A stretch of DNA of 64,000 nt from the NCBI GenBank assembly GCA_016906335.1, contig JADEYG010000003.1, positions 1,364,001-1,428,000 of the forward strand, read 5' to 3'. The notes beneath the pieces are model-generated. The model worked only from the letters and a program-made list of their open reading frames with translations, was not told the origin of the DNA and made no database searches. Origin of the DNA: Novakomyces olei. Its lineage: Eukaryota; Ascomycota; Novakomycetes; Novakomycetales; Novakomycetaceae. A program made the translations under genes and the position numbers. The first letter of the stretch is position 1. Every line of letters begins with the position of its first letter. This document shows positions 18,996 through 30,742 of the stretch, piece by piece.

Positions 18996-21900
18996 ATGAG
19001 CAAACTCGGGATATCACTCAAGCTCCACGGGCAGGCAGACCTGCCGTACCTCGCAATTCCGCGATTGGGGAATTTAATCGAGTTTCCCCAATGGAAACAG
19101 AAATTGTCGGAGGTGTTGACCACGTACGGGCTTCAGCACGTCATGCCCGATTACAAGGGAGAAAAAGCTGCGACCGAGGATGTGGCTTACCAGTCAACGA
19201 TGGCCATACTTCTGCTTACACTAAAGGAAGCTATCTCTGTGCCAGTACTTGACGACCTGTGCCAAAAGGCGCCAAATCCGGAAATTCTGTTGGCAAATGT
19301 CAGCAACGCATTTCAGGAACGAAAATACCGCCTTTTAGTCCAAGTCAGTAGCGAGCTGTATGGACTAAAAGCACAGAGCTTGGGGGAGGTGGCAGGACTC
19401 CACACAAAATTTAATAGTCTGGTGACCAGCTTGGGAGAGCTGCGAAACGACCTTTGTCAAGAGGAAGTTCTCCAAATTTATCTCAACATGATACGAAATT
19501 GCAACTCTTTGAATTCGGAAATTCGTGTTTGGGAACGAGCAAAAAATGTCCTTCTGAAGGATATACAAGAAATTGTCGTTGAAGCTACGCAAAGCCACGG
19601 CGAAAGCGCCGAAACTGCGCTGACAACGTTCCGCGCCTCTACTTGTCATTACTGCAAAAAAGGAGGCCATACAGAGGAACGCTGCAGACTTAAAAATAAT
19701 ACTTGTTTTGTCTGTGGAGCAAAGGGCCATTTTAAAAATAATTGTCCTAAAGCAACAAACCAGATGAATAGTAATAAACTCGGTGAACAATTTTATCAGG
19801 ATGCCTTTATTAATGCCATTACACCAAACACAATTGGATTCTCGATTGTGGTGCGTCGCAACACATGACTTATAATAAAACCGGCTTAACCAATTTTAAA
19901 AAAATACAATAGCCATGAAAATCATTTTGTCATAGCTGCCGGAAAAGAAAAGTTGAGAGTACTGGGCAGTGGGGATATTTCACTTACGACGTCCCAAAAC
20001 AAACAATTTATTTTGAAAAATGTGCTGTGGGTTCCCCAACTGGGGTACAATTTAATTTCACTTGGCGCATTAGACACAGAATTAATTTCTGTCACATTTG
20101 ATAATGGAAAAGCTACACTGTTTAAGACACAGAATAAAGAAGTGCTTGAAACATTTGAGAAAGAAAATAACCTTTATCCCCTTCGGACAAAACAAATTGG
20201 TTATATTGCAGAAAACAAAGCTCTTGCGATAAGTGTTCTTGAGAAACAAAAATTATGGCACGACCGCTTAATGCACTTGAACGAAAATTATATGATAAAA
20301 CTCGCTAAAGGCCTTGGAGCAGGAAAAATACAACAAGACCTTGACAAGACAAATATAAAAGTTAAATGCGAAAGTTGTATCAAAGGAAAAATGGCACGCC
20401 AACCATTTCCAGAAGGACGCCTAAGAGCAGAAACAAAGTTTGAATTACTGCACAGTGATGTATGTGGACCATTTCCAGTTTCAGCTTCAGGGAAATGTTA
20501 CTTTGTTACGTTGATTGATGACTTAACCGGATATACATTTTTATTCACAATCGCCAATAAATTTGACGTTAACAATTGCATACAAAATTTGGTTAATTTG
20601 ATTAAAACTCAGTTTGGAATATCTGTCAAAAGAATTCGAAGCGACAACGGGGGAGAATTGTTAATCAAGCTCTTAAATCCTACATGCAAGAAAAGGGAAT
20701 TATTCACGAACTGACTGCGCCCTACACTCCACAACAAAATGGTGTTGCAGAAAGGGCAAACAGAACAATACTCAACAGAGTCAGGGCTACAATGAGTGAA
20801 AGAAACGTCCCCGAATACTTGTGGGACGAAGCAGTAAACGCTTGTGTATACATTAAAAATCGTAGCCCGACGAGAATTAACGACTACACGCCCTACGAAA
20901 TGGTATTTGACAAGGCTCCGATACTAGACCACTTAAGGGTATTTGGATGCAAAGCCTTTGTCTTGAAAAAACAAGGAGGAATTAAAAAACTCGACACTCG
21001 TAGTGAACCACATGTATTTGTTGGCTACCAAACAAATGCCAAGGCTTATCGACTATGGAACCCTTTGACGAGAAAAGTGGTTATTTCGCGTGATGTGGTA
21101 TTTAATGAATCTGAATTTTATGACGCAAACAAACAAGAAAAGAATTTAGAGAGAAGAGAAATGCCTTTAACTATGGGAGGAGGAAATATATTTGTCTCAG
21201 AAAATTTACAAACTGAACAAACACCCGAATATTCTTCTAATTCTGATGAAAATGAGGAAGAATGTATCACCTCATCAGATGGCACGTCAGAAGACTCGGA
21301 GCAATTTTTTCAAGACACGACTGACTCAATTAATGTTAATGACGATATACTAGAGGACGAAAATCAGGACAATCACGAAACACAGCAGCAGAATGATACA
21401 CAAGAATTAGGAACAACCATTTCAAACGACGGAATCAGACGCTCAACCAGAATTCGTCATGCTCCAGGAATTTATGATAGAGCGCATGTGGCAATAAATG
21501 AAATTATAGAGCCAAACAATACAAAGCAGGCGCGCAACAGTTTGCACGCTCGGGAATGGGAAGAGGCTATGGAGACTGAATTAAATGCAATGAAGGAAAA
21601 CAATGCGTGGAAATTGGTACATGCTCCAGAGGGAGCTAATATAATTGGAAACCGGTGGGTTTTTCAAGCGAAAGCCAATAATCAAGGAGAAGTTGAACGA
21701 TATAGAGCAAGGCTGGTTGCAAAGGGATTTTCGCAACGCGAGGGTATTGATTATCAGGCAACTTACGCACCAACTATGGCCCTTGAATCACTACGCACAC
21801 TTCTTGCCTTTGCCGTTTCAAAGAAATGGCATATCCATCAAATGGACGTAACAACGGCGTTTCTAAATGGAGACCTGGAAGAATGTGTCTTTATGAGACA

Positions 21901-23209
21901 GCCCGAAGGCTTTGATGATGGAACCGGAAGAGTTTGCAAACTACTACGGTCACTTTATGGACTAAAGCAGGCCCCGAGATGCTGGTACAAAAAATTATTT
22001 ACAACATTATCAGCTTTAGGATTTTTGGAATCCACAACAGAAAACTGCATTTTACACAATGCAAAACGAAATTCGTTTTTGTTAATTTATGTTGACGATA
22101 TAATTATTATTGGTGAAGAAATGTACGAAATCGATAACACGAAAACAAAACTCGGGCAGGCTTTTAAAATTAAAGACCTTGGACAAATTCACCAATTCCT
22201 TGGTATGGAATTCAGTTATGACAGAAAAATCGGCAACATGAAAATTACCCAAAAAGCTGCCATTTCAAAGGCAGTAAAAGAAATTAACTGTCAAGATACA
22301 CCAAGAAAAAAGACGCCAATTAAAAATTACGTTGTGTTAAATGGAAAACCGATTGAGCAGACGGAATACCGAAAATGCGTTGGAATGCTACTATGGATAA
22401 GCAGATGCACAAGACCAGACATAGCATTTGCCGTATCCCACGCTGCAAGATTTCAAGAAAACCCAACTACCGAATGTCTGGAACTAATTAAACAAATTAC
22501 AACTTACTTAAGAGACACGAAGGAACTTGGAATCGAATACCAAAGCAACACTGTCCCTTGCACCCTTACGATTTACTGTGACGCCGATTACGCTAGCGAA
22601 GCATCTGACAGACACTCCACATCAGGAATGGCAATGTTTTTAGGAACATCGCTAATTCACTGGAGTTCCTCAAAACAAAAAATTATTGCATTATCAACAT
22701 GCGAAGCAGAATATGTCAGTGCGTGCTCTGCAATTGTAACGGGACTGGGAATAAAAAATCTGGTCAAAAAAATACTTAACCTGGACCACCCCCTAAGAGT
22801 GTGCTCGGACAATAACAGCGCAATTTACGTATCACACAAAGCGAGCCCTATGAGACGCTTAAAACACCTGGATGTGCGCTTCATGTTTTTACGGGACCTT
22901 ACTGAGAAGGGCAGAATTATTATGGACTATGTTTCCACAAAAGAACAAGTGGCGGATATGCTTACAAAGCCCTTGTGCAAAAAAATATTTAACTACCTAC
23001 AACAAAAGATACTTAAAGGCGAAACACGTGAAAGTGACGACAACAAGCTTGAGAGGGAGTATAGGAATATGTCAAGCTTGGACGTCACAGAAAAAGAACA
23101 GGAAGGCTGGCTACAGAAAAGAGGAGGAATGGCTGGAGTGGCTGGAGTGGCTGGAGTGGCTGGAGTGGCTGGAACTGAGTACAAAGAGGCTTGCGCTACC
23201 AAAGTGTAA
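18996..23209 (+). pseudogene. Gag-pol region of Copia A3, broken
   Basis: Same content and order as A2: Gag with two CCHC knuckles, protease, GAG-pre-integrase, integrase (PYTPQQNGVAERANRT near 20720), RT (LLIYVDDIIIIGE near 22080) and RNase H (YCDADYASEASDRHSTSGMA near 22575). The pol frame does not stop at the polypurine tract. It runs into the 3' LTR and through its minisatellite, adding a tail of Gly-Val-Ala repeats before the stop at 23209. A few breaks are visible upstream. Confidence 0.9.
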
Positions 23210-23321
23210 CTCGGTGGCTGGAACCAAAGAAACTATATAGTACAGCGTCAGTAGACTTAGAAAAGTAGCTAAAAGGAGATACAACACTATTCTCTACAAC
23301 AAGCCAAATTAAATTTCTACA
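23060..23321 (+). repeat. A3 3' LTR
   Basis: A 262-bp Copia-A LTR with four 9-bp units (23131-23166), preceded by the polypurine tract GAGAGGGAG. Its last bases differ slightly from the other Copia-A LTR ends. Confidence 0.93.
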
Positions 23322-23392
23322 GTCATAATGTTGTAGCATCACATCGCTAACGAAACATTTTTTCAATTTAGCAAAGCTTTCCTGCTGCTCTG
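23322..23392 (-). pseudogene. G5 piece: start of RNase H region
   Basis: A 71-bp remnant between A3 and B2. On the minus strand it encodes a stretch resembling the Gypsy segment just before RNase H (QESFAKLKKCFV...LQHYD), comparable to the corresponding G1 and G2 segments. Bases 23388-23392 are the left target-site duplication of B2. Confidence 0.75.
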
Positions 23393-23573
23393 TATAGGAA
23401 AGTATATCAAGCTTGTGCAGCAGCTGATTACTTAGAAAAAAAAATGAAGTTTACCCTGGTAATTGTGACTGTCATTGAGAAGACTATAAATAGATCTAGA
23501 TAGAACTATGTTGGCCAACGAAATTGAATACAACACGTTTCAAATTAACACGTTCGAAATTATAGATTCAACA
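23393..23573 (+). repeat. B2 5' LTR
   Basis: A 181-bp LTR, TATAGG...TTCAACA, with TATAAATA at 23485-23492. GATTAAGAGTCT follows at once, as in Copia-A. Confidence 0.95.
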
Positions 23574-23590
23574 GATTAAGAGTCTAAAAC

Positions 23591-26500
23591 ATGAGCAGCA
23601 CGGGAGTGGTTTTCAAACCTCATGGAAATGGAGATTTGCCGTTCCTGGTTATTCCAAGGTTGACTAACTTGATCGAGTATCCTCAGTGGAAATCGAAATT
23701 GGGCGGAATTCTTGAGACTTACGGACTGGCACACGTGATGCCAAATGCCTCAGTTGAAGGGAATTTTACCGACGATATCGGCTACAAATCTACGTCGGCT
23801 ATGCTTCTCCTTACTCTTAAGGAGATAATTTCGGTTCCAGTCCTTGACGATGTTTGTCAAAAGGCATTGACACCGAAATCACTGCTCTCCAGCATTGATG
23901 CCGTCTTCTTGGATAGAAGATACCGCTTAATCGTTCAAGTTACAGGCGAACTGTATGGACTGCATACACAAGGTTTGGGACAAATTGCGGAACTGAATAC
24001 ACGATTTAACAGTCTCATCCTGAGTTTACGCGAGTTGCGAAAGGACCTACATGCTGAAGAAGTTTGTCAAATATACCTAAATATGATAAAAGGTTGCGAG
24101 TCGCTCAAAAGTGAGATACGTATCTGGGAGCGTTCGAAGAATATTAATCTCAAAGAAGTACAAGAAATTGTACTTGAAGCAATGCTAGGAGATAATGGAG
24201 ATAACTTAAGCTCGGAAATGGCGTTGGCAGCCTCTCGTGTTGCGATATGCAAATATTGCAAGAAAAAGGGTCATACCGAAACTAACTGCAGATTCAAAAA
24301 TCGCAGCTGTTTTATTTGTGGTGAGAAAGGTCATTTCAGAGCGGACTGTGACAAAAATTTGAGAAGAACTGATAGTAATAAATTGTCTGAACATTACTAT
24401 CGTGTGGCATTTATAAAGTCTTCAGGTATTTCCAAAAGTATCAGCACAAAATGGATTCTTGACTGTGGAGCATCGCAGCACATGACGGACAATGAATTGG
24501 CCTTCACCAATCTAAAACGTTATAATAGTGATGAACATCATTTTGTACTTGCTGCGGGAAAAGAAAAATTAAGAGCATTGGGATACGGAAATATAAGTTT
24601 AAATTTGTCTGAGGATAACCAAGTTTTATTGAAAAATGTCTTGTGGGTACCATCGCTTGGTTTCAATTAAATCTCACTTGGCGCACTCGATAATGAGCAT
24701 ATATCGGTTTATTTCACAAAAGGCAAAGCTGTACTTTATGACACAACTGGAAGAAAGCTTGGAGACTTTGATAAAGAAAATAATTTGTATCCTGTTGATA
24801 CAAAAATTGTTGACTATGCCCCTAGAAAAAAGATGCTTGCACTATATGCTACAAAAAATGACAGACAAAATCTTTGGCATGAACGATTAATGCATTTAAA
24901 TGAGAGATATATGGTTGAACTCGCCAAAGGACTTGGTGCTGGGAAAATACAACACGAAGTTAATAGAAGCAACTTAAATGTTGGTTGTGAAAGTTGCATT
25001 GAAGGAAAAATGGCGCGCCAGCCATTCCCAGAAGGACGAATGAGAGCAACCGACAAATTTGAATTATTGCACAGTGATGTTTGTGGGCCGTTTCCAGTAT
25101 CAGCGCTTGGTCATCGTTATTTTGTCACTTTTATTGATGATAACAGTGGGTACACTTTTGTCAACACAATCAATAATAAATTCGAAGTGAATGATTGTTT
25201 TCAGAATTTGATCAAAATGATTTACACGCAATTTGGAATTAAGGTCAAAAGATTTCGGAGTGACAATGGAGGCGAGTATATTAATAAATCTTTCGAAAAG
25301 TTTACAAACGAAAATGGCATTGTTCATGAAAAATCCGCACCTTATACGCCGCAGCAAAATGGAGTTGCAGAAAGGGCGAATAGAACAATTCTTGACAGGG
25401 TCAGGTCTACAATGATTCAAAGGAAGACTCCACAAAAGCTATGGGATGAGGCGGTCAATGCCTGTGTGTATTTGAAAAATCGGAGCCCAAGCAGAATAAT
25501 TAATAAAACACCATATGAGATGATATTTGGAAAGCCTCCGTTATTAGATCATTTGAGAGTGTTTGGATGCATTGCATATGTCCTGAACAAACATAACGAT
25601 ATAAGAAAATTGGATGCTAGAAGTGAACCCCATATCTTTGTAGGGTATCAATCCAATGCTAAAGCTTATCGACTTTGGAATACGTCAAGGAACAAAATTG
25701 TTGTTTCAAGGGATGTAATATTTAAAGAAACAGAATTTTATGAAACTGTGGAAAATAAATCCATCAACAGCTCTGAAAATACAACATTTATTCCAGCACT
25801 TGGAAATGATATTTCTACTGTCAATAATTTGCAACAGTCAAATGTGTCTGAATTTCAGCAGGGTATACAAATTGAAAATAACGAGGAAAATAACGAGGAA
25901 AATAACGAGGAAAATGACGAGGAAAATGACGAGGAAAATGACGAGGAAAATGACGAGCAAATTGACGAGGAAATTGAAAATTATTCGGACGCATCGGAAC
26001 AAAGTTTTGAAGATACTCTAGAAAATATGAGTCCAAAAATTAATGACAATTCTGAATTATCCGAATTGCAAACGGAGGAGCTTGGAACTAAATGGACCGA
26101 CGAAGGTAAAAGACGCTCAACCCGAATACGTAGTTTGCCAGGACCATACGATCATGCGCATATTAGTATTGACAGTATAATTGAGCCTACAAATACGAAA
26201 CAAGCTAGAGAAAGCGTGCAAGCATCAGAATGGGAATTAGCGATGAAGACAGAATTGGACGCAATGAAAGAAAATGACGCTTGGGTACTAGTGAACGCGC
26301 CAGAGGGAGCTAATGTCATTGGAAATCGATGGGTCTTTAAAGCTAAAGCAAATGTTGATGGGGAAGTTGGACGTTACCGAGCACGATTGGTTGCAAAGGG
26401 ATTTGGTCAGCGTGAGGGAGTAGATTATCAAGCGACATACGCCCCGACCATGTCCTTAGAATCATTTCGCACTTTACTGGCTTATGGAGCAATGCAAAAA

Positions 26501-27724
26501 TGGAATATTCATCAGATGGATGTTACAACTGCATTCTTAAACGGCGAATTAGAAGAATGCGTTTATATGAAACAACCAGAAGGATTCGACGACGGAACAG
26601 GAAAAGTATGCAAATTGAAAAGATCGCTCTACGGTTTAAAACAGGCCCCTAGATGTTGGTACAAAAAGCTTTTTACAGTGTTAATGGAAATTGGATTTAT
26701 GGAATCGAAGGTCGAAGACTGTATACTATACAGCTCCCAAGGTAATTTATTTTTGCTTATTTATGTTGATGACATTATTATTATGGGCGAGAATTTAAAT
26801 GAAATGAAACGAACAAAGGAAAAATTACAAAGAGCATTTAAGGTCAAAGATTTGGGTGAGATTCATCAATTTCTTGGGATGGAATTTTGTTATGATCAGA
26901 AAATTGGAAATTTGAAAATAAGTCAGAAGGCAGCAATTACAAAAATAATTAAAGAATTCGATTGCTACGACTTGCCTAAAAAACGAATTCCCATAAGGAA
27001 TTACGTGGAATTGAATGGGAAACCTATAAACAATGAAAAGTACCGCAAATGGATTGGCATGCTACTTTGGATAAGCAGATGCACTCGGCCAGATATATCC
27101 TTCGCTGTATCCCACGCAGCAAGATATCAAGAAAAGCCTACAGATGAATGTCTCGAACTGGTTCAATGTATCACGGCTTATTTAAGGGATACAAAAGACA
27201 AGGGACTGGAATATCAAAGCAATTCGGTTGAACCAGTCATGAAAGTTTATTGCGATGCCGACTACGCAAGTGATAGAGACGAAAGGAAATCCACTTCGGG
27301 AATGGCATTGTTTCTGGGTAATTCATTAATTCATTGGATGTCAACAAAACAAAAAGTTGTTGCGTTATCGACATGCGAGGCTGAATATATAAGTGCTTGT
27401 ACGGCGATTGTGCATACATTAGGTCTCTACAACCTGGCCAAGGAGCTTTTAAAAATTGAGTCTCCAATTCGTGTTTGCTCCGACAACAAAAGCGCAATTT
27501 GTATTGCGCATAAAACAAGCCCAATGAGACGACTAAAGCACCTTGATGTACGATATATGTTTTTGCGCAATTTAACGGAAAACGGCACAGTAATTGTTGA
27601 TTATATATCTACAAAAGAACAGCTTGCGGATATTTTAACAAAGCCTTTGTGTAAAAAGATTTTTATACATTTGCGACAAAAACTGGTGAAAGGGGACTCA
27701 AGAATTGAATCATTACAAGCTTGA
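23591..27724 (+). pseudogene. Gag-pol region of Copia B2, one break
   Basis: One continuous-frame Copia polyprotein region of nearly 1380 codons. Gag starts MSSTGVVFKPHGNGDLPFLV and has two zinc knuckles (CKYCKKKGHTETNC, CFICGEKGHFRADC, near 24250-24350). Next come a protease (LDCGASQHMT near 24460), GAG-pre-integrase (LWHERLMHLNERYM), an integrase core (HSDVCGPFPVS near 25070, SDNGGEY near 25260, PYTPQQNGVAERANRT), an acidic repeat linker, RT (LLIYVDDIIIMGE near 26755) and RNase H (YCDADYASDRDERKSTSGMA near 27250). The 3' end (stop at 27724) lies at the polypurine tract. It looks whole apart from about one break. Confidence 0.9.
25874..25981 (+). repeat. 12-bp tandem repeat encoding an acidic tract
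   Basis: About nine units resembling GAAAATAACGAG or GAAAATGACGAG, in frame within B2 pol between integrase and RT, encoding Glu-Asn-Asn/Asp-Glu repeats. A slippage-prone low-complexity linker. Confidence 0.85.
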
Positions 27725-27731
27725 GAGGGAG

Positions 27732-27912
27732 TATAGGAAAGTATATCAAGCTTGTGCAGCAGCTGATTACTTAGAAAAAAAAATGAAGTTTACCCTGGTA
27801 ATTGTGACTGTCATTGAGAAGACTATAAATAGATCTAGATAGAACTATGTTGGCCAACGAAATTGAATACAACACGTTTCAAATTAACACGTTCGAAATT
27901 ATAGATTCAACA
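27732..27912 (+). repeat. B2 3' LTR
   Basis: 181 bp, identical by eye to the 5' LTR, preceded by the polypurine tract GAGAGGGAG. Confidence 0.95.
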
Positions 27913-28874
27913 CTCTGTCTCCCATACAAACTTTTCCTTCTTCTTTAGCGTTCGTGTTATCGGCAACGCTATCTTTGCAAAATCTTTGATAAATCTCCTG
28001 TAGTAGTTGCAAAAACCAAGGAAGACTTGAACATCGTGAACAGATTTTGGTGGCTCCCATTGCAAAATAGGTTCCCTTTTATCTGCGCACATCGACACTC
28101 CATTCGTCGATAAATTGTAACCAAGAAATTCGACGCTTTCTCTATGAAATGCGCATTTCTTGTCCTTCGCATAAAGATCATTCTCTCTCAATCTTCTTAA
28201 TACTTCTTTCACATCGTTCACATGCGATTCTCTATCGCGTGAAAATACCAAAATATCGTCCAGGTAGATTAACACTTTGTAATCTAATAAATCTCGAAAC
28301 ACATCATTCATCAAGTTTTGGAACGTGGCGGGTGCATTGGTAAGACCAAAAGGCATGACCAAATATTCGAAGTGCCCGTACCTTGTTCGAAAGGCAGTCT
28401 TCCATTCATCCCCTTCTTTTATCCTGATAAGATTGTATGCTCCTCTGAGATCGATTTTTAACATAATCTTAACTCCAGTAAGTTTGTCAATAAGGTCATC
28501 GATACGTGGGATTGGGTACTTGTTCTTGATAGTAATCGAATTCAATCCACGATAATCGACACACAATCGATCCTCCATTTTTCTTTGGTACAAATAGAAC
28601 TGGCGCTCCTGCAGGCGACTTCGAACGACGTATAAATCCCTTAGCCAAGTTCTCTTCCAAATAATCCAATAAATACTTCTGTTCCTTTGGGTCGACACTG
28701 TAGACTGGCCCGAAAGGTATGACAGAATCCTTTGTTAGTTCGATCTCGTGATCGTAACTTCTGTGTGGAGGCAATGTTTCCACATTCTTTTCTTCAAACA
28801 CATCTTTGAAGTCAGTATACTCTGGTGGTATTGTATTTGTAACCATCTCTTCATCCGCGGTAATACTGCTCAAC
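27913..28874 (-). pseudogene. G5 piece: linker and reverse transcriptase
   Basis: Minus-strand Gypsy sequence with the pre-RT linker ([32 protein letters not shown]) and the RT core ([46 protein letters not shown] near 28240, FCNYYRRFI). It is bounded by B2 on the left and by G3 on the right (duplication TCAAC at 28870-28874). About one break lies within the piece. Confidence 0.85.
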
Positions 28875-29580
28875 TGTCATGATCCCCGCCTCGCGTGAAC
28901 CACGACAGCGAACGACGCCTGAAGTCCTGTAGCGCCAAAGGCGATGACTTCAGGCTAGATAGATCTAAATAGCTCGCGCGAGGTAATGTTGGACATTACT
29001 CGCGCGAAGCGCGTAAGTGGCCTAGCTCGCGAGCAGGTTGGACCTGGCTCGCGCGAAGCAGGTCCACGTCCATGCCCGCGCGACGTAGGCACGTCGCGGC
29101 GCATGACAGTAGTAGTAGCGATCGCGCATCGCTACGAAGCTAGATAGATCGATCCATAGAGTTCATAGCTCGCCACCGCTTTCCCAATGCGGATGGTCTG
29201 GGACCATCGCATTGAGATCGTGGTGGGATGAGGCTTAGGCCGCGAAGTGGCTAAGCGAGCCGCTAAGCCTCATAGGATAGTCTACATAGTCGCCCATGGA
29301 GAGAACTCTCTCCACGGGCTTATAATCTCAAAGTTGCTACATAACCTTGTAGCAGGTAAGCTTTAGAGAAGCGCCGTCGCCTTTTCAAGGACAACGTCCT
29401 TTTCCTTTTCCTTAGTTCTTGCGCCGGGCGCAAGTCTACGTTCCCGTTTCTCGGTACTCGCTTCGCGCGGTACCCGATTGAACTTCCTTTGTCGAGCGGT
29501 CTCGCAAAGGACAGTCCGTGTTCGCCTGTAGCGACACGCGAGTTTACACCGCGGTGCTCCCCTCTAAGGGCCACCTTACA
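28875..29580 (+). repeat. G3 5' LTR, hairpin-rich
   Basis: A 706-bp LTR, TGTCATGATC...ACCTTACA. It contains a series of short inverted repeats, for example at 28918-28954, 28974-29007, 29185-29214, 29293-29318, 29417-29433 and 29486-29510. A TATA-like TTATAATC lies near 29320. Confidence 0.95.
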
Positions 29581-29750
29581 CTATTATAAGCCCGTGAGCT
29601 CGTCTAAGCTACAGATTTACACGGCGTTGAAAGGTGTCACGCACGGAGGCGTACACAAATTTCGATTTACAAGTTTTATTTCGCACTAAGTTGTTGCGAC
29701 GAAGGGTGCTTTGCTACGGTTTAGCAGCACAAACGAATTATTGAATTACG

Positions 29751-30698
29751 ATGAGTCAAGAGGACTTGAACGCGTTTCTGCAGACGCTGCAGGCGCAGAT
29801 CGCGTCGCTCCAAGAGGAGCGCGTTAAGGACAAATCGGTTATTGAAGGCCTTCGCCAGGAAATGGGATCCCGGGGATCTCGACGATCAGGAGTCAGCGAA
29901 GGGCCAAGCATTTCGAAGCCGGATACATTCAGAGGTGATCGCAGATCGGTGGATACTTTCCTTGCACAGGTTCGCTTATACGTGAGACTCAAGCCACATG
30001 AGTTTCGCAACGACGAAGCGAAGGTCCTGTTTGCGGTATCTTATCTGCGCGGTGCCGCTTTTGCGTGGTTTGAACCCCACTTGCGCGACCACGATGAAAG
30101 CCTAATTACCAGTGACTTTGCCCTGTTTTGCGACGAGCTCTCCACGACATTTGGGAGCGTCGACCGCATTAGTCAGGCTGAGCGGGAGCTAGCATTGCTC
30201 AAACAGCGAGGATCTGTTGCTGAGTATACTTCGCGTTTTCAGCAGATCACTTCGCACTTGGATTTTAGCGATCACAGTTTACGCTACGAATATTATCAAG
30301 GATTGAAAGATCGAATTAAGGACGAATTATCTCGGTTGGAAAAATCGCGTACATTGTCAGACTTAATTGAGAAGTCTGTACGCGTGGACGAAAGGTTGTC
30401 GGATCGTTACTACGAAAGCGCTAGCCGTACGAACGCCAAGGGCGCTTCAGGCTATAGGGGCGCGACGATCGCGAACAAAGGATACACTCCCATGGAGGTA
30501 GATGCTACCAGTTACGAAAAGAAGAGCATTACCAGCGACGAACGCCAGCGTCGAAAGAAAGAGAACAGATGTTTTACGTGCGGACGCGAAGGTCATCGCG
30601 CACGTGATTGCAAACAGAAGCAACGCAATTATGAGCAACGCATCTCGGTGGTTATGGACAGTATCACGGAACCGGGAAAAGCGAGAGCCCAGGTCTAA
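29751..30698 (+). CDS. gag: Gag of G3
   Basis: A 315-residue capsid/nucleocapsid protein starting MSQEDLNAFLQTLQAQIA. Residues about 8-35 are a predicted coiled coil. Residues about 55-210 are a Retrotrans_gag-type capsid region (YLRGAAFAWFEPHLRD, YYQGLKDRIKDELS). One CCHC knuckle, CFTCGREGHRARDC, uses C274, C277, H282 and C287. The last 60 or so bases overlap the open pol frame, and a slippery heptamer lies in the overlap. The frame is intact in both G3 and G3b. Confidence 0.93.
   Translation: MSQEDLNAFLQTLQAQIASLQEERVKDKSVIEGLRQEMGSRGSRRSGVSEGPSISKPDTFRGDRRSVDTFLAQVRLYVRLKPHEFRNDEAKVLFAVSYLRGAAFAWFEPHLRDHDESLITSDFALFCDELSTTFGSVDRISQAERELALLKQRGSVAEYTSRFQQITSHLDFSDHSLRYEYYQGLKDRIKDELSRLEKSRTLSDLIEKSVRVDERLSDRYYESASRTNAKGASGYRGATIANKGYTPMEVDATSYEKKSITSDERQRRKKENRCFTCGREGHRARDCKQKQRNYEQRISVVMDSITEPGKARAQV
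30674..30680 (+). other. Putative -1 frameshift site of G3
   Basis: GGGAAAA in the register G GGA AAA relative to gag, 18 bases before the end of the gag frame. The pol (-1) frame is open from about 30635. The same heptamer is at 1881-1887 in the unrelated family G1. Use is inferred. Confidence 0.6.
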
Positions 30699-30742
30699 AA
30701 GAAAGGCCTGATCTGGGCGTTAATGACACGAGGCTTTCGGAG

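Larger units (their letters stand above)
18691..23321 (+). mobile_element. Ty1/Copia element A3, LTR to LTR
   Basis: A 4631-bp Copia-A copy. Its 3' flank (from 23322) is minus-strand Gypsy G5 sequence, so A3 was probably inserted into G5. The left flank is not G5, and no target-site duplication matches, so the left side has been rearranged. The LTRs have six and four 9-bp units. A few breaks are visible. Confidence 0.9.
23393..27912 (+). mobile_element. Ty1/Copia element B2, nearly whole
   Basis: A 4520-bp Copia-B element with two 181-bp LTRs that look identical and a perfect 5-bp duplication, CTCTG at 23388-23392 and 27913-27917. It lies within G5, in opposite orientation. The order is gag, protease, integrase, RT, RNase H. 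One break is visible. Identical LTRs indicate a recent insertion. Confidence 0.95.

Noticed and set aside
29320-29574. An 84-residue Arg/Lys-rich minus-strand frame in each G3-family LTR (also near 35517, 37391 and 43589)
   Set aside because: It lies wholly within the hairpin-rich LTR, with no ATG context or domain. The GC-rich composition explains the open frame.
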